Source: Paramacrobiotus metropolitanus (taxonomy: Eukaryota > Tardigrada > Eutardigrada > Parachela > Macrobiotidae). From it: DNA of 64,000 bases. Made by a program: the position numbers and the translations under genes. This document shows, piece after piece, positions 1 through 16,382 of the stretch (position 1 is the stretch's first letter; every line of letters begins with the position of its first letter). Under the pieces are notes generated by a model that searched no databases, had not been told where the DNA came from, and was given only the letters and a program-made list of their open reading frames with translations. The stretch lies in the NCBI RefSeq assembly GCF_019649055.1, contig NW_026570274.1, positions 372,001-436,000 on the forward strand, written 5' to 3'.

Positions 1-985
1 TAAAAATTAAAATAGACCAACAGTTACATAGTACGTCATGCAGAAGATAATCTCGAGCAGCCGCAGCGGAGAAAGCGCAGCATGAACTATACCCCTACGT
101 ACGGAACGCGGCAACAGTGATGTTAATAATTAATAAAAGTCAAATTAATATATCAAGCTGTTATCAACATTTGTTACTACCTTTGTAATCGGGGTGGAAA
201 AGATTTACGTATTCGAAAAAGATAACAAGAAATCGTGGTGCCAAATTTATTATATTTCATAGCAGTGTTTGCTTTGCATCTTATGTGTATCAATAATGAT
301 AATAATTCTTTTTCAGCTTAGAACGCATGTACACCCGGCTAGTACTTGTACAATACCCCATGCCAACACAGGTACAATACATACAAAAACAATGATTGGT
401 CGTCGACAGAATTATCTTGCGCCTTTCTGAAATTTATTCAAGCCACCACTGAAATAAACAATTTCGATAAACAGTGTGTTTTGGTGTTATTTTCGAAAAT
501 CATCATCCGTGTTTGATTTAGAGTTCTTTTCAGTTCTTTTCAGTAAACATCTGTACAGAATCGATAGTGTAGTGCTGCATTTTACGCTACCCGTAGGCAT
601 TGCGCTATTTTGTTTGCAGTATTTGAAGTACTGCAGCACCGGTGCGGCGGTGGCTATTTCCGGTAAAGGAGAAGATACACGCGTATGCTGCCCCTATGTC
701 CAATCTATGTGTACAGATACATGCGTACTGTATGTGCTCTATGTGCTGCACCGATAACGCTTTGATCGCATGCTCATGAACTGAGACGTAGTGCAAAGAA
801 AAATGCAAGTGCGGCACTTGCCGACAGTACAATCCGCTACAAACAAACTGGTTTTCCAAAAATGAAGTTGTTAAGTTGTTCGTTTTTGAAGTTCTGTGGT
901 ACGCTAATCCATCATTATTGTATACACCATAGTTTCTATCCCGAACAGCAATTTTTCGTAAAATAACTTGGTTAATCACAGATTG
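1..985. other. No gene seen; upstream flank of the oxidase gene
   Basis: This AT-rich stretch has only short open frames on both strands, with no recognisable domain. It ends at the first ATG of the polyamine oxidase at 986 and presumably holds that gene's promoter and 5' UTR. I saw no clear TATA box or repeat. Confidence 0.4.
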
Positions 986-3938
<2,953 letters not shown>

Positions 3939-4101
3939 CGCAATCCTGCTGGATTAGGTTTTTTAATCGGATTTCCTGGTGAAGGGTGATTTAACACAGA
4001 AGGGCGGGTGCTAATGCGTGCTTTGTGATTCGATATCGCTGGAAAGGTTTCTCTTGCGCTAAATTTGTTATTGTTGCGCTAAATTTGTTATTTGCAGATT
4101 T

Positions 4102-4117
4102 TTTATTCAGTAATAAA
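4102..4117. promoter_or_regulatory. Back-to-back polyadenylation signals of two convergent genes
   Basis: AATAAA on the plus strand is at 4112-4117, 174 bases after the oxidase stop. AATAAA on the minus strand is at 4107-4102, about 500 bases after the stop of the convergent gene. If both are used, the two 3' UTRs end within a few bases of each other. This rests on motif matches only. Confidence 0.4.
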
Positions 4118-4610
4118 CTATGGTTTACGCGTAATACTCGCACTGTATAAAATATTACAAGCTGCCACGATCTCCCTACAGATACTTACAACAAGAAATT
4201 ATTATCAGAGTACAATAACTGGCTCCGTTTTGCAAAGTGCGTGTTGTTATCGCCCATGACGGCACTTGTTAGATGTAATCATGTAAAAATATCCGTAATG
4301 GTGGCTCTGTTACGGCTGCGATGAAATTTTGGCTCTCTTGCTTTCCCGACTTAATATTTAATTTTTAAGACGGGCGGATGTTTTAATTTAAGATCAGCAA
4401 TCGTATGTCGTAAAACGTAAACTGGAAATTGTCTGTCGACGTTGTGTACCAACCTGTTGTACTTTATACAGTACGATCAGGTAAAAGTATTGTACAAAGT
4501 GCTGCATGGTAGTTTTGCAGATCACAGAATTAAGCGCTGCAATTTTTGTATAAAGTACAAAAATAATCTCACATTGAGATTTACACAATAAACCGATGAG
4601 CACGCGGAAC

Positions 4611-7049
4611 TTAAGATTTAACTCGCACATAATCAACATCCTCTTGGAACGATTGTCGCAGATGATGAGCAATTTCCGATGACACGTACGGAGAGATCGG
4701 AGAAAACTCGGAGTTGGGATAAAACTTCAAGGCGTCCCGGTACAAGTATTGTTTTGTTCTCTTAAATAACGGCTCGAATGACTCCTCCTTCTCCCATGAG
4801 CAGTCATCCAGGGCAAATGAAACACGCTTCCTGCTCTTTAACCACAACTCTGGCGAGGCCGGTGTCACATAATAACACAGATCCTTCAGCGCGACAACGG
4901 CAGTTGTGGGCTCGGGCGACGGGCAAGTCTCCGGGGAATATTCAAGGTCATCACGCAGGGTTTCTTCTCGGTCCACCGGATCCAGGTCATCCGGGACGTC
5001 CCTTGGATCGGCATTGACGTGGGCGGGATTGACAAAGGTCTCATCATTGTCGCTGGCGCTTCCTGATAGTTTTTGGCCACCTTCCTCGTCAAGCCTGTCT
5101 TCTACGCTAAACTGTCGTGATGGGTTAGAGAGAAAGTCATCCGACAGCAGCCTCCGATTACGGGATTCTGCCACAAATAATGCTGCAGCCATGGCCGCAT
5201 TGTCGTTGGGGCTGGCGCGAATTTCGTCAGCCGTATCCGTAGCAGGAAGTGGCGACTTTTCACTCTCACCTGTAAAATACAGATTACTGCTCTGTAATCT
5301 GATTAACCACAGGGACATGCAGAGAGACATCAGAGTTTGAATTGCATAGTGAAATGCAGGAAATTTTGTGACTTCTAGTACAGGATCGAGTAACACCAAC
5401 AAAATGCATGAAGTACGGTGGTTTTTAGTGGAAGTGTTGAAACAATTCTGACAGCAGTGATTAGTTAATTAATTATAAAATTTAATTACGCCCTTATTAT
5501 TATGTATATTTCAACGACGACGATAATGAATACGTAATGCACTACACCCATTTTCGGCCAATGCACGTTAAGTTCAGTAATAAAAAATACTGTAAGCGAA
5601 TAAGTGCAATGTAGATTTTGATTAACACAGTATTGATTAAAGTGAAATGTACCAGATGTGGACATGTAAATTACCATTGTGTCTTGTGATTGTTAATTAG
5701 ATGTACTCGTATAAATATAATACAATAAGCCATAATCTCATTCCCCTACTACTCGGTAGATCCAGGTTTATTAACACAAATCGCTTATAAACATCATAAT
5801 TCCTCAAATTTAGTACGAGTACTACTCTTTCATGGTTACACCGGTGCGTTTCTTTCTTACCTGGTTGATAAACATGCGCTTCCATCCAGTCTTCCACCAA
5901 CGCGGACACATGAAACTGGTCTTTCCCACACGTTTCGCCCACAGTATTTGTTCTGACGCTCGGCGATTCTACCCGGTGATTACAGGTCTCGGATGGCGCG
6001 GCCTGTCCCTCTTGACTTTGCGGTGCAGTAACGGGGTTCGCTACGCGATACACGGTGTCTCTCATTAAGACCGGCTGACTTCGTCTGATGACAGATACCT
6101 GAGAGAACCGACTACTGATCGCCGCATCATGCTTCAGGGGTATGGCATTAATGTTTCCGGTGGATTTACCAGGAAATATTTGCGGATCTGCTGGCATTTT
6201 TCCCCGATGTACGTCATTCAACCTGTTTAGCAACGAGGAATTTTGCCCGTTTTGTCTTTCCAGGAATCGTTTGTCTTCGTTGCTTTGATTGCTGGCTTGG
6301 CCACGGAAAACCGTGCTGTACTGCTGTTGGATGACCTTTGACAAATTGCTCCATAATTCTTTATAGCCGATCCATTGGTTTGGCAAGAAATTATTCGGGG
6401 TGGTATGGTGTGTTGCACCAATAATAATAACGGAATCATCATCGTCTTTGGCTTCTTCTCCATCCGAGAGTTTCTTAGGAGCGTTGCGTTTCTTCGGAAC
6501 CGTTTTCTTCTCTGTTCGCCGGAAGGAGAATGCGCTTCGCGGGCACTTTCCACGAGGTACCGGTTTATTGTACAACAGAGGATAAAGATGAGGGTGTTGC
6601 TTGATGCACTCAATGTGCTTAATATTCTGCAAGTACCCGTTCCTGGAGAGGGCGGTCTCTGGTACGGTTGCCGCATGCGACGGAATCCGCTTGGGCAAAT
6701 TAGACGCTGCAGGACTTTTTGAAGGTTCTTCCACATGATTTATCATGGCTCGCTTACGAACACTGGCATTATACTGTTTATGAAAGGTCACCGGTGGCAC
6801 CGGAAGTGGGTGCTTGAATACCGGCGCTGGGTTGCAAGATTCTTGTGGAGATTGTGGCAGATATCCATCAAACGTTCTGGGAACCGGTTTCAGGCCATCA
6901 AAGTTCCTGGCACTATGCGACTGAAATGGAAAAGCGTCACGTGCCGCTCCGGCGTGGACGATGACGGATTTCCTTGCTCCCGGGAAATCATCCATATTAT
7001 ACTGCGTGGGCGGAAGCCCAGTGGGCGAGGAGGGAAAAACAGGATACAT
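4611..7049 (-). CDS. Unrecognised low-complexity protein with a SUMO-interacting-type motif, two exons
   Basis: Exon 1 is 7049-5861 and exon 2 is 5269-4611. The donor after VYQP is a strong GTAAGA and the acceptor is TTTTACAG. The phase-1 join makes a glycine codon, and the total is 1848 bases, 615 residues. I do not recognise a family. The N-terminal half is rich in proline, serine and basic residues, with a basic tract (KKTVPKKRNAPKK) that could be a nuclear localisation signal. Next to it at residues 202-211 is DDDDSVIIIG, an acidic run followed by a hydrophobic core, which is the classic layout of a SUMO-interacting motif. Exon 2 is acidic, with several E/D-rich segments. A nuclear scaffold or SUMO reader is an inference. 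A candidate acceptor (CTGTCTGCAG) sits just upstream of the chosen ATG, so an additional 5' exon is possible. Confidence 0.7.
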
Positions 7050-10000
7050 GAGAAAAATCTGCAGACAGTAACTTGTTAAAAGAGGATGAAATGCTTTTTT
7101 ATTGAACCGCACGGCAAAAAGAATGTGCTCGTGCATCTAAAGTAATTAGCATGGTAATTATTGCGTAAGTTCTAAACGCATGTCAGGCGGAAACACTGCC
7201 GTTCGATGTATTCATAACGTTGCAAAAAACCGAGCAAAGCGGTACGGAAAAAGCGTTCACAGATTATACAAACAGATACAGATACAATGGAAGTCCCAAG
7301 CAGTGTTGTTCTATGCTCGTGTCTCGCTTAGACGATGCCTGGCCCAACTGATTATTGATTACGAGCTTTATGCAACTTGCACCGGCCTCACTATCATAAA
7401 CCGCAGATTAACGAGACTTCAAAAATTCACCAGAAACTTTCACGTTAGGTAATTTCCCAGAAAACCATCATGTACAAAATCTTATAAGATTTCCGCACCC
7501 GTCGACGGAAACAGATCACATAATTTAAAGTGATAAAGTACACGTACGTGCAGGGTACGTACGTGCACGTCACAAGGCACACTTTTACCAACGACATCGA
7601 TATGAAAAAATCATTTCGGCAATTCTGCCACCGAAGCGGGTGAATATTACAAACATCCAACAGTTTCTTCAAAAGAAGGAAATCAAAGATGATTCACGAT
7701 GGTGCGTGTTTAATTAAATGCCAACGCATCTGTCTCGGGTAAATGAATAATGCTTTTAACAATAGCACAGTGGTATATGCAAACGATATATAGAGCATGG
7801 GTCAAAATATACCGGTAAGTAGTAAGCGGTTAACCATCGCAGAATTAAAACTGACAAACCCGTGTAAACACAGGCATGTCACCGTATATGCAATCTCACT
7901 TCAAGTCATAAAAGTGTGGAAATATCCACTGAAGCAGCGTAGATTGCCGCTTGTACGACAATGTACAGTATTTGTACATGCATGGCGTTTCGCTTAGTTT
8001 GACAGGCACTACCGTCACAATGCGTAGTGCATTTCTTCGTAATAATCTACGGTAGTAAGATAGAAACACTACACTGTCGACTACAGCACCAATAATTTTT
8101 ACTTCTCGGTTACCACAATATGTCACACTAGGCCGCAACTGACAGGAAGTAATCTGCCAAAAGTGGACAAAACCCAGATTACAGTATCACAGCTGGTGAT
8201 TTCCCAAGCTGATCGATCTGTCTGATAAAAACTTTTACGACTGCATATTACCGGTACAGTACCTGTTCAGCTACAGAAACATTCCCCCTTCATAACATGT
8301 GATCTGCAAGAATAAAAAATAATTATTACTTTGCCGGAAGGGAAAAAAATATAGCAAAAAAATGTGTTAGTGCAAAATATATCAGTGTTTATCTGCATGC
8401 AAAATATATCAGTGTTTATTTACCCAAAAAATTAAAAATTATTCCCGTGTGACATTTCGTATAAATAATCATAAATATGGCATCGCTGTACAGAAAAAGC
8501 GACCATGTACAATGTCGTACATCTGCGCGATATCATATCGCATTTCCGCTAATTTTGGTGCAAAGTTTTCTTAGTACATTGGCCTAGATTGAATACACAA
8601 TTGAATTGTAAAAACGGGCACAATCATGCATATATCGCAATGACTGGAAGTACTGATCGTAGTCTCCTTACCGCAAAACATAATCGGGAATTTCCGTAAC
8701 AGCGGAAGGAAAGTCTCAACAAAATTTGTGTTAGTTTATGTAAACAGTACAGAAACACCGCTCGTATCCGCCATACGCAACAAAAACATCCGGCGTCGGG
8801 AGGGAAAATCTGTCAGTCGAGGGTTCAGTTTTTCCGACTATTTTGCCACATCTCGCAGAAAACGGCTGCTCTTTGAATCATTAATAATCGGTCTTCTACC
8901 ATGAAACAAGCAGCTAGGGGCGCTTTTACTGTTCTGCTTAAGCAAACCGTACGAGGACCGGCGCTATTTACCGGTTAAGTGAGACAGCTGATCAATAAAA
9001 TGAAAACAGCACGCAAAGGCTTCGCGTTTTGCGCATACTTCTATGTACAGTACGGTGGAGCCGTTAATACTATGCGGTTTGATTCCACTTGAAGCTGACA
9101 TATTTTAGCCGAGCATGAAATGCATTCGTTTGTTGGTATATGTGGTTATAAGCGGTAGCAGCTCAAATTTGACAGGTCGCCTTTCCGCCTGGCTTTTGTC
9201 TGATAACATATGCAGTATCATGATTTTTAGCGTTGCTGCGTACTCGCAGAATGCCGGCCATGTCATACTGCTCGATAAACGCCGCACGCATTACGGCATG
9301 ATGCATCAGCTGCCGGTAACAACGGTTACAAAAACAGAAAAATAGCGGTTGTGCTGCACCCCATAAAATAATTCGTTTACGAGGTCGGTAAGCATGGCGG
9401 CGACAGACACGGAAAGCAGGGCAGTTGTGGCAAAAATCATTAAATCTTAATTGAGCTGGGTGCAGCGGTGTGTTTTGCATGAACTATATCAGCTGTGTCA
9501 AAAGTTGATGAAAGTGGCTCGTAATACAAATTACGATACAGATTGCACAGATACTTATGTATGTGTAGTAAGATGTGACAATCATTTTAGGCCGGGCACG
9601 TTTTATGAATGACAAACAAAGATAGTATTACCAAATCGTCCATAATTGAATGTTCCGTAACCGTCATGTCTGTAGTCGTACTGAGAACGTTTTTTATACT
9701 CAACTGCATTTCAACGTGTTTATCCCGCACCACGTCCGCTTTCCAGCTAGTTAGTAGGCTGGTCAAGCCGTAAAATTATCAATGCCGACAACTGCAACGA
9801 AGGGGCTAACGTCGGACCGTGCATAGAGGGTGAAATTTAATTTCATAAAAATTCCTGGCACGAAAACCTTTGTTAGGATACAAAGGGGTCCGAAACGGCG
9901 GGTAACCTTTGGGTTACTCCAGTGGGTGGAAGGAAAACGATTGAGGCACTATATGTTGCAAAGCAGTGGAATTTGCAGGCTACTTTTTATAGGCGCCACT

Positions 10001-12318
10001 GGATTCGGCTTAGTTCGCTCCGCCACCGCGGCAGCGCTTCCCGATCACTGCGACAGAAAGTGTGATTAGACTCTTCTGGCCAATAATTAACCAATTCTGC
10101 GTGCAAAATTATGTTTTTCAGTCGTAACAAAAGTCGCGCGTGATGCAGACAAATGTATGTGTGCGGCGGATAGAAGTGAGTGATTTTAAATGAAAAATTG
10201 CGACCAGCGTTACTTTCAAATGAATTCTGACACTGAAATACTTACAAGCATAACAACGGTTGGCCGTGCAAAAGCTATCGCTGCCTATAATTATACACGT
10301 ATAATGACGTACTTTGCCAGATTTCGTTAGAAAAAACGAGCTCGTTTCCGTGTAAATTCTTGCCGATAAAAAGTTTGCAATCGACTATAAATTCCCCCCG
10401 GGCAAAATTCAATCGCATAGCGGTATCGCAAAAACTGCCAGCAAAAGCCTAACTAACATGCCAACGATCAAACCGCACAGTTCAATATACTTCCGGCAAG
10501 AAATTTAATATTTTAGCTGATTTGACTTTGGTTTACATTTAAAAGCGTAGTGAGCGCTGAAAATAAGTAGATTTATAGTTTGTTCTTGCTGGGAGCACTC
10601 AGTACGCGCGAGCAAAACTTTGTATTTTGCTTGTAAATTTTTATAACAGTAAAACAAAAAAGCCATCTTCGCGTTATCAGATATCGGTCATGGAGCAGCG
10701 CACGAGTGAAAATAATTCTCTTCTGTTCGTTAAAAATTTTTTTAGCGGCATGATGTCGCGTGAAGCGACATTACTGCCTCACGAAGTAAAAATGCTGCAA
10801 TAAATGCCATGATTTTGTATTCTGCATTAAATACGGATTTCTGTACATCTGTCATCTAACGAATACGCTACCATATACCGTAATAATACGGGTACACGTG
10901 GCAAAGTGCCCAAAACTGCCGCCGCATTACCACGAACAACCGCAATGCTGAAGCCCTTCACACGTCTTTTAAACACTTCTCCCAAACTAAGTACTGGCCA
11001 CAACGTACAGTAACCAAGGTGACACCAGCTGCAGGTTATTCGGTCTCTATGGACATTCCCGGAGGCTCCAGTTTACAAGGATTTCCAACGATTTTTCCAC
11101 TTCATTTCACAGTGCCGCCTCCGTCGCCTTTTACTCACGTTTACTGTGCAAGCAAGAAAAACTTGCATGATGTCCATTAGGCTGCACTTTGTTTCGGCAA
11201 CTCATACACTTATGCTCCCGGACAAGTCTATGCCAGATCGGAGGCGGACAACTATACGCAGCTGGTACTAGTAATCATTAAGGAAATTCGTATAGGTTGC
11301 AAGTGCATTGTTCTAGCATTCTATCCTTGCTAGGTTTTGCGCAACTATGAGGTCATGCTTATCGAGTACGTGAATTAGTATCATAGACTTCCAACATCAG
11401 GTGAAAGTAAAGTCTGCAACTCTACACTAGAAGAATGTAGCTTTATACATTGATTTGACAAAGAACGAAAATCATTCTCTGGAGTAACCAAATTAAAGAT
11501 AATATGGCTAACCCCGCGTCACTGAGCAGGGCATAATCACTAAGCAGTGAGCGTCCTTTATATCCTTTTTTATATCCAAACAAAAATGTATAGCAGACAT
11601 CAGTTTCATTCCAAATAGGAGAATAGAAGAACACCTAACTTACTCTTAATCAAAACAAAAAAAAACCTGACGTACTCCAAAGGCTCGAGTACTTTCCATT
11701 AGAGTGCCGTGTGCTCATAGACTATGAAATTCAACAACATGCGATAATGCTGCATGACCTTGTATTTTTTTCTAATGTGACTTCTACACGTCGTCGTTCT
11801 TAACCAAGAATAAAGCCGTGTCCACATCAGTACCCCGCAGGAATGGTCTCCTTCAATTTCTGCGTAAATTTTTGTGCTTATACCAAACAAAAATGGAAGT
11901 AGAATAGCATCTCTGATTTAAATTGGCGTTAACGTGCGGTCCAGATGATAACAAGAATTTTCATAATGGCTCGACTTCTTCACAAACCTTGACAATTATC
12001 AGCAGTGACAACGTGGTTTTCTAAGTATCGACAATAAGCGTACTGCAGGACGCACCCCCTTTGGAAAGTTAATCCGGACCCATAGGGATTCTTAAGTCAG
12101 TATGTGCGCAGATTCCATGCAGATTCCTGCTATGCACTCAAAACGAACACTTTCGTGTTCACATAATTGCGTACAATCATATGGAGTGGGAGTATGATCC
12201 GTGTTTTTAATTTTTCCGATTAAACGAATGACATAAAAGCCATAGCGCAATAAAATGTTTCGTGGCTGTTCTCAGCGATTATTACTGACTCAATAATATT
12301 GGGTAATACATTAGAAAA
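7050..12318. other. 5.3 kb with no gene identified
   Basis: Both strands contain only short open frames without recognisable domains or consistent splice-linked neighbours. There is a short direct duplication near 8365-8420 (the string AAAATATATCAGTGTTTAT twice). A cysteine-containing minus-strand frame near 9163-9480 has no flanking exon support. This stretch probably carries regulatory or UTR sequence for the genes either side. Confidence 0.35.
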
Positions 12319-13465
12319 ATGCAGAATTATAGTTTGGCTATGGCCGAAAATTCGTCTGCGCAGAATTCTAACGGCTCGAATTCCAGCATCTCTAACGCTG
12401 AACTTCAAGCCGTCAAAGTCGTGTATCTGTCGCTGAACTATGTTGCGGCTTTGAGTAATGTGCTGATGATCATCGTCATTCTCCGCAGTCAACAGCTGCG
12501 CCAAGGCTGTGGTTGGCTGATTGTGCATTGTCTGATTGGCTACAGTCTGCTGTGTGGCGTATGCTTTCCCATCTTGCGCATCCTCCAAGACAAAATATCC
12601 GATCACCTCTACAATCCGCCAAGCACGTACTGCAGTAACTTCCTAGTCGTGCAGATGACCGTTCGTTACTCCATCAATATATTCGAAGTCGCCATCAGCT
12701 TCAACCGCGTAGTGGCCATTTGTTGTCCCCATCAATATAAAAATGTCTCCTCGCGATTTTTTGTTATCGGACTGATTGTAATGGTGTGGTTGAGTGCGTT
12801 CTGCTTGGCGCTGCCGGGTGGATTAGGATTCGGTTTGAAGTTTGTCTTGACTCCTCTGGGCAGCTGCGCGTTCATTCAGCTAAATAATCTTGGACTGGTT
12901 AATTTAACTTTGGGTTTCTACTCGCCCCTCGCATTGGCGGCTTTTGGGTATTTTTTGGTTTACGCTAAAATCATGAAGGCAAACTGTGGAAAACCAAGGG
13001 TGTATCAGAGCGGTGCACATTTTACTAGAGCGTATAACCGCCGGCTCGCCACGGCCAACATGATGTTTGTTGCTTTTCTATGGAATTCGGTATTTTATCT
13101 CCTTATTCCCGTTTTGATGATGACGGCGCCGCAGATATTTTCGTCGGCGCCCAAGCTGCATCTCTGGATTACGACGTTGCAAGTTTTCGGTTACATGCTG
13201 AATCCCGTAGGTGCACGATGCATTGTAAACATCACGTTACTGCACCATGGGCTTCTTGGATCCATATTCCAAATTCGTTTGATTTCAGGTCATATTTTGT
13301 CTCATGAATCGTGACTATAAAGCGGCTTTGAAGCACTTGCTAACATGCAAGGGCTCCCCTGCATTGAGAGGATCACGATCACATGGCCAGTCGACCCGGC
13401 GTTCAGAAGGACTTCCTGTCTCCGGGAAGCCAACAGAAATGTCTGTACGCAGTAAACATTACTGA
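12319..13465 (+). CDS. Orphan class A (rhodopsin-like) GPCR, two exons
   Basis: Exon 1 is 12319-13206 and exon 2 is 13289-13465. The 82-bp intron splits TM7 between the P and V of NPVIFC. Splicing yields 354 residues and a normal tail (FCLMNRDYKAALKHLLTCK). Without splicing, TM7 would run into unrelated sequence. The N-terminus has several N-glycosylation sites (ENSS, NGSNSS) and an ATG at 12319 or 12337. Seven hydrophobic segments can be traced. A likely disulfide pairs the cysteine before TM3 (TYCSNF) with one in loop 2 (GSCAF). The DRY position reads FNRVVAI and TM7 reads NPVIF, so both class A signatures are altered. TM6 lacks the usual CWxP. Ligand unknown. AATAAA at 13660-13665 is a plausible poly(A) signal. 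Confidence 0.85.
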
Positions 13466-14389
13466 TTCGCAGATCGGTACAATTCCGACCTTGCCGGCAA
13501 AGCGGCACGCCGGCTTTAAATAATATTTGTAAGGATATGTTGGGAAGGAGTGATAAGTTTACTTTGTTCATTGTGTTATTACTAGCCCAAGGAGCGTTGT
13601 TAGTCTTTAACTACTACCATACAGATAACGGGCACAGTCACAGATCTACCAGTATTTTCAATAAACTGATTTCACTGCTTTATAAACGATTTTTCTTTCG
13701 CAAGTGATATTATTTTTTCATAATCGAAAGGTTTCCTGGTATGATCAGCGACCTTTGTTGTAGTTGTTTAAACAAATACCGGTATTTGAAATTGATACAG
13801 TACTGTGCGGTACGCACTCACCACTGAGCGATCGAACGTTGTAGGAATTTCTGGATCAATGTAAGAAGTTAGAAAATGATCGAAACTAAAGCAACGATTC
13901 CACTAAGCATTCCAATATTATTGCGCGAATTTACAGATATCTACAGTACAAGCAACTATCTTTACAGGATGATTATTTATATTATGCTAACGAGGCTTAA
14001 TTTTCAAAATATATTGTTTCTGTTTTCTTTTTGCTTTACTAGCATACGTTGCTTTTAACATTATCTTATGGCTAGTACTGTTTTCTCTTTGCGTTAAAAA
14101 CGTCTGTTAGATTAACTGCACAGAAAACACTTTGAAATTCAGAAACAGTTAGAAGCTAGCTTTTTAATATCCAAAACATAAATGGCTCCCCCATTTTATG
14201 AATAATTAAGCATCATGATCATGATAACACAACTGAATGATGCACTACGAATTCCATTTAAATTTTAAATGTCTGGTATTTTCCCCAATTAAAAACAACT
14301 TCCATAAAGAGTGTCCAATGTTTATCATAACAGTTCAGAAAGCATTTGGCAAAGTTGTGCAAATATTATTGTGTGGATGCATCAACAGT
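13466..14389. other. 3' flank between convergent GPCR genes; no gene seen
   Basis: This holds the probable 3' UTR and AATAAA (13660-13665) of the plus-strand GPCR, then AT-rich sequence up to the stop of receptor A on the minus strand. Short open frames here have no recognisable content. Confidence 0.4.
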
Positions 14390-16382
14390 TCAAGTGACCG
14401 ATTCTTTTATGGTGGATACCGGGGTCAGTGCCGTTTTCTCTTTGCCAGAATCATGCAGCGATATGACAGTCGCAGTGCTTACAGTTTTCCCCACTTCTTG
14501 CTTCCCACCAGTCCCGCCGCCGGGTTTCCCGTTCTTCGCCACCGATGTCGCCGACGAAGGCACGCCTGCTGCTTTGCTCCTATTGGGTCTCACTGTAGTG
14601 TTAATCGAATCCGACATGCTCTTCCAGTGCTTCTTGGCCCATGACGGACAAAATATTGGAGCAAAAATGCGCGCGAATTCCATCCGGTACTTTTTGCTAA
14701 CCGTCAGGTACAGGAAGAAGTTCACTGAGTAATAAAGGAAGGACATTATTTGACAGGGAGCCGTTGCCACCATTTTAGCCGTATAGTCAAAGTTGTACAT
14801 GTGATAGATGTCGGATATCTCCATGCATTTGTAAACAACGCTAGGAAACCAGGAAATCAAATATAATGCCACACTGGAGAGAAGGAGAACGTTGCTGTTG
14901 CGGTATTTTTTGTCGGAATTGGCCCGCTGCGCAGCGCGCATTTTGCCGATTTCGGAGTTCTGTTGGCGTTTGATAGCGGCGATCAAGATTAGATTGATAA
15001 GGAGTAGGCCGAAAAATTTTGACAAACACATGATCAGCTGTAAATTAAGTTTCAATGTAAATGCTCGCGTACCTTCCAGCAGTGATACTAAAGGTCATGC
15101 TCATTACAAGAGAAAACGTTTACCTCTGCCATCTCCTGAATGGGATACCATTCTTTCAAATACTTGGGCCAATATTTCCGCGTTCTTTTACCATCCTTCA
15201 CACGGTTTATTTCAAGCCAATACGGAAAATTACAAACGGCAAACATTGCAGCTAGGACGAACAGAATAATGATGATAATTCGGGCTGTCAATGGCCGCTG
15301 AAGCCACTTAAAACCAAACGGTCTGATTACGGCCAAAAGACGCTCAATCGAAAACACGATTAAAACCCTGAAAAATCATGCAGAATTTGGCTGTTATCCT
15401 TTCAAAACGAATTTTAAATTCTTGGCAAAGGCTTGACAAGTTGACAAGTTAATTGTGATTAATCGTTAAAAATAATTATAATTCAGTTAACTACTTTTGA
15501 TTTTAAAATAATAATAAATACGTTATAAATTACAATTAACATTTTTAAATTAACTATTCATTAATATTATTTTTTAGTTTTCCCTTTGCTGGTTAATGCT
15601 CCTTACTTATATCTATAAAATAATATGTAACCAATAACAGAAGTATGCACATATTTAAAAATGCGCATCATGTTTGTAACAATATTCTGTACAATAATAC
15701 GGTAACTGAATTATGTACAATGTCAGCATAAGTGTTTAGTGGCTTGTTAACATACCAATCGCAGAACTCCAAACTCCACTCCTGCCCCCATGCCATATAT
15801 GGTAGCACCGCGTATGTGGTCGCTCTGGTCGTATTATAATATACCGTCCTATACGGTAGTTGAAATGAAGAAGCTGTATTCCACAAATAGAGCGGAAGAG
15901 CGAACCATCTGAAATTGTAATTTTGTCACCAAAGTACCATACTCGCGATAACAGACGCAACTGAATGCACTGGTCAGGTGACCAAAAGTAATAGTATGTG
16001 TTAGCAACTTAGCATCATCGTTAACTGTTATTTTCTTACAGTAAGACCAAATCGGCAACAGCCACCGCTGTCATGTAGCAGTTCGTGGTCGTTTTTCTCT
16101 TTCACTGGCCAGCACAACGAGGTTGAGTCCATTGCCGATGGTACAGAAAGCCAGTAGGATGGGATAGCAGACGACACCGAAAACATATGAATCATGCTGC
16201 TGCTGCTCGGTCCAGTTGCCCGACCAGGGTGCGGTTTGTCTCCATTGGTCCGGATCGGCTTTTTGCTTCGTGCCGACCGCCGAAGCTAGCGTGGTGTTGT
16301 TTAAAGCCGTTACAACATTCGCCAGCGTTTGGTTAAATAATGAAGTGTTCATGGATGCTGTCGGCAGTCGTAAATTGTTCAA
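14390..16382 (-). CDS. Receptor A: FMRFamide-receptor-like class A GPCR, four exons, one frameshift
   Basis: Exons are 16382-16040 (N-terminus, TM1, start of TM2), 15908-15756 (TM2-TM3), 15367-15124 (end of TM3, TM4, loop 2) and 15037-14390 (TM5-TM7, tail). Intron phases are 2, 2 and 0, the same as in B, C and D. Family marks are GNGLNLVVL in TM1, CYMTAVAVADLVLL in TM2, FSIERLLAV at the DRY position, SWFP in TM6 and SVNFFLY in TM7. The TM2 and TM7 patterns resemble invertebrate FMRFamide-type peptide receptors (my inference). One base is missing near 16096 compared with B, in the run between SER and NCYMT. Without it the frame stops at 16071. Adding one base gives 463 codons exactly. This is either a young pseudogene or a homopolymer error. 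The tail has basic and Gly-rich stretches not shared with B-D. Confidence 0.75.

Noticed and set aside
9163-9480. Cysteine-rich minus-strand frame (CHNCPAFRVCRRH)
   Set aside because: The spacing fits no zinc-finger family I know, there are no linked exons and it overlaps competing frames.
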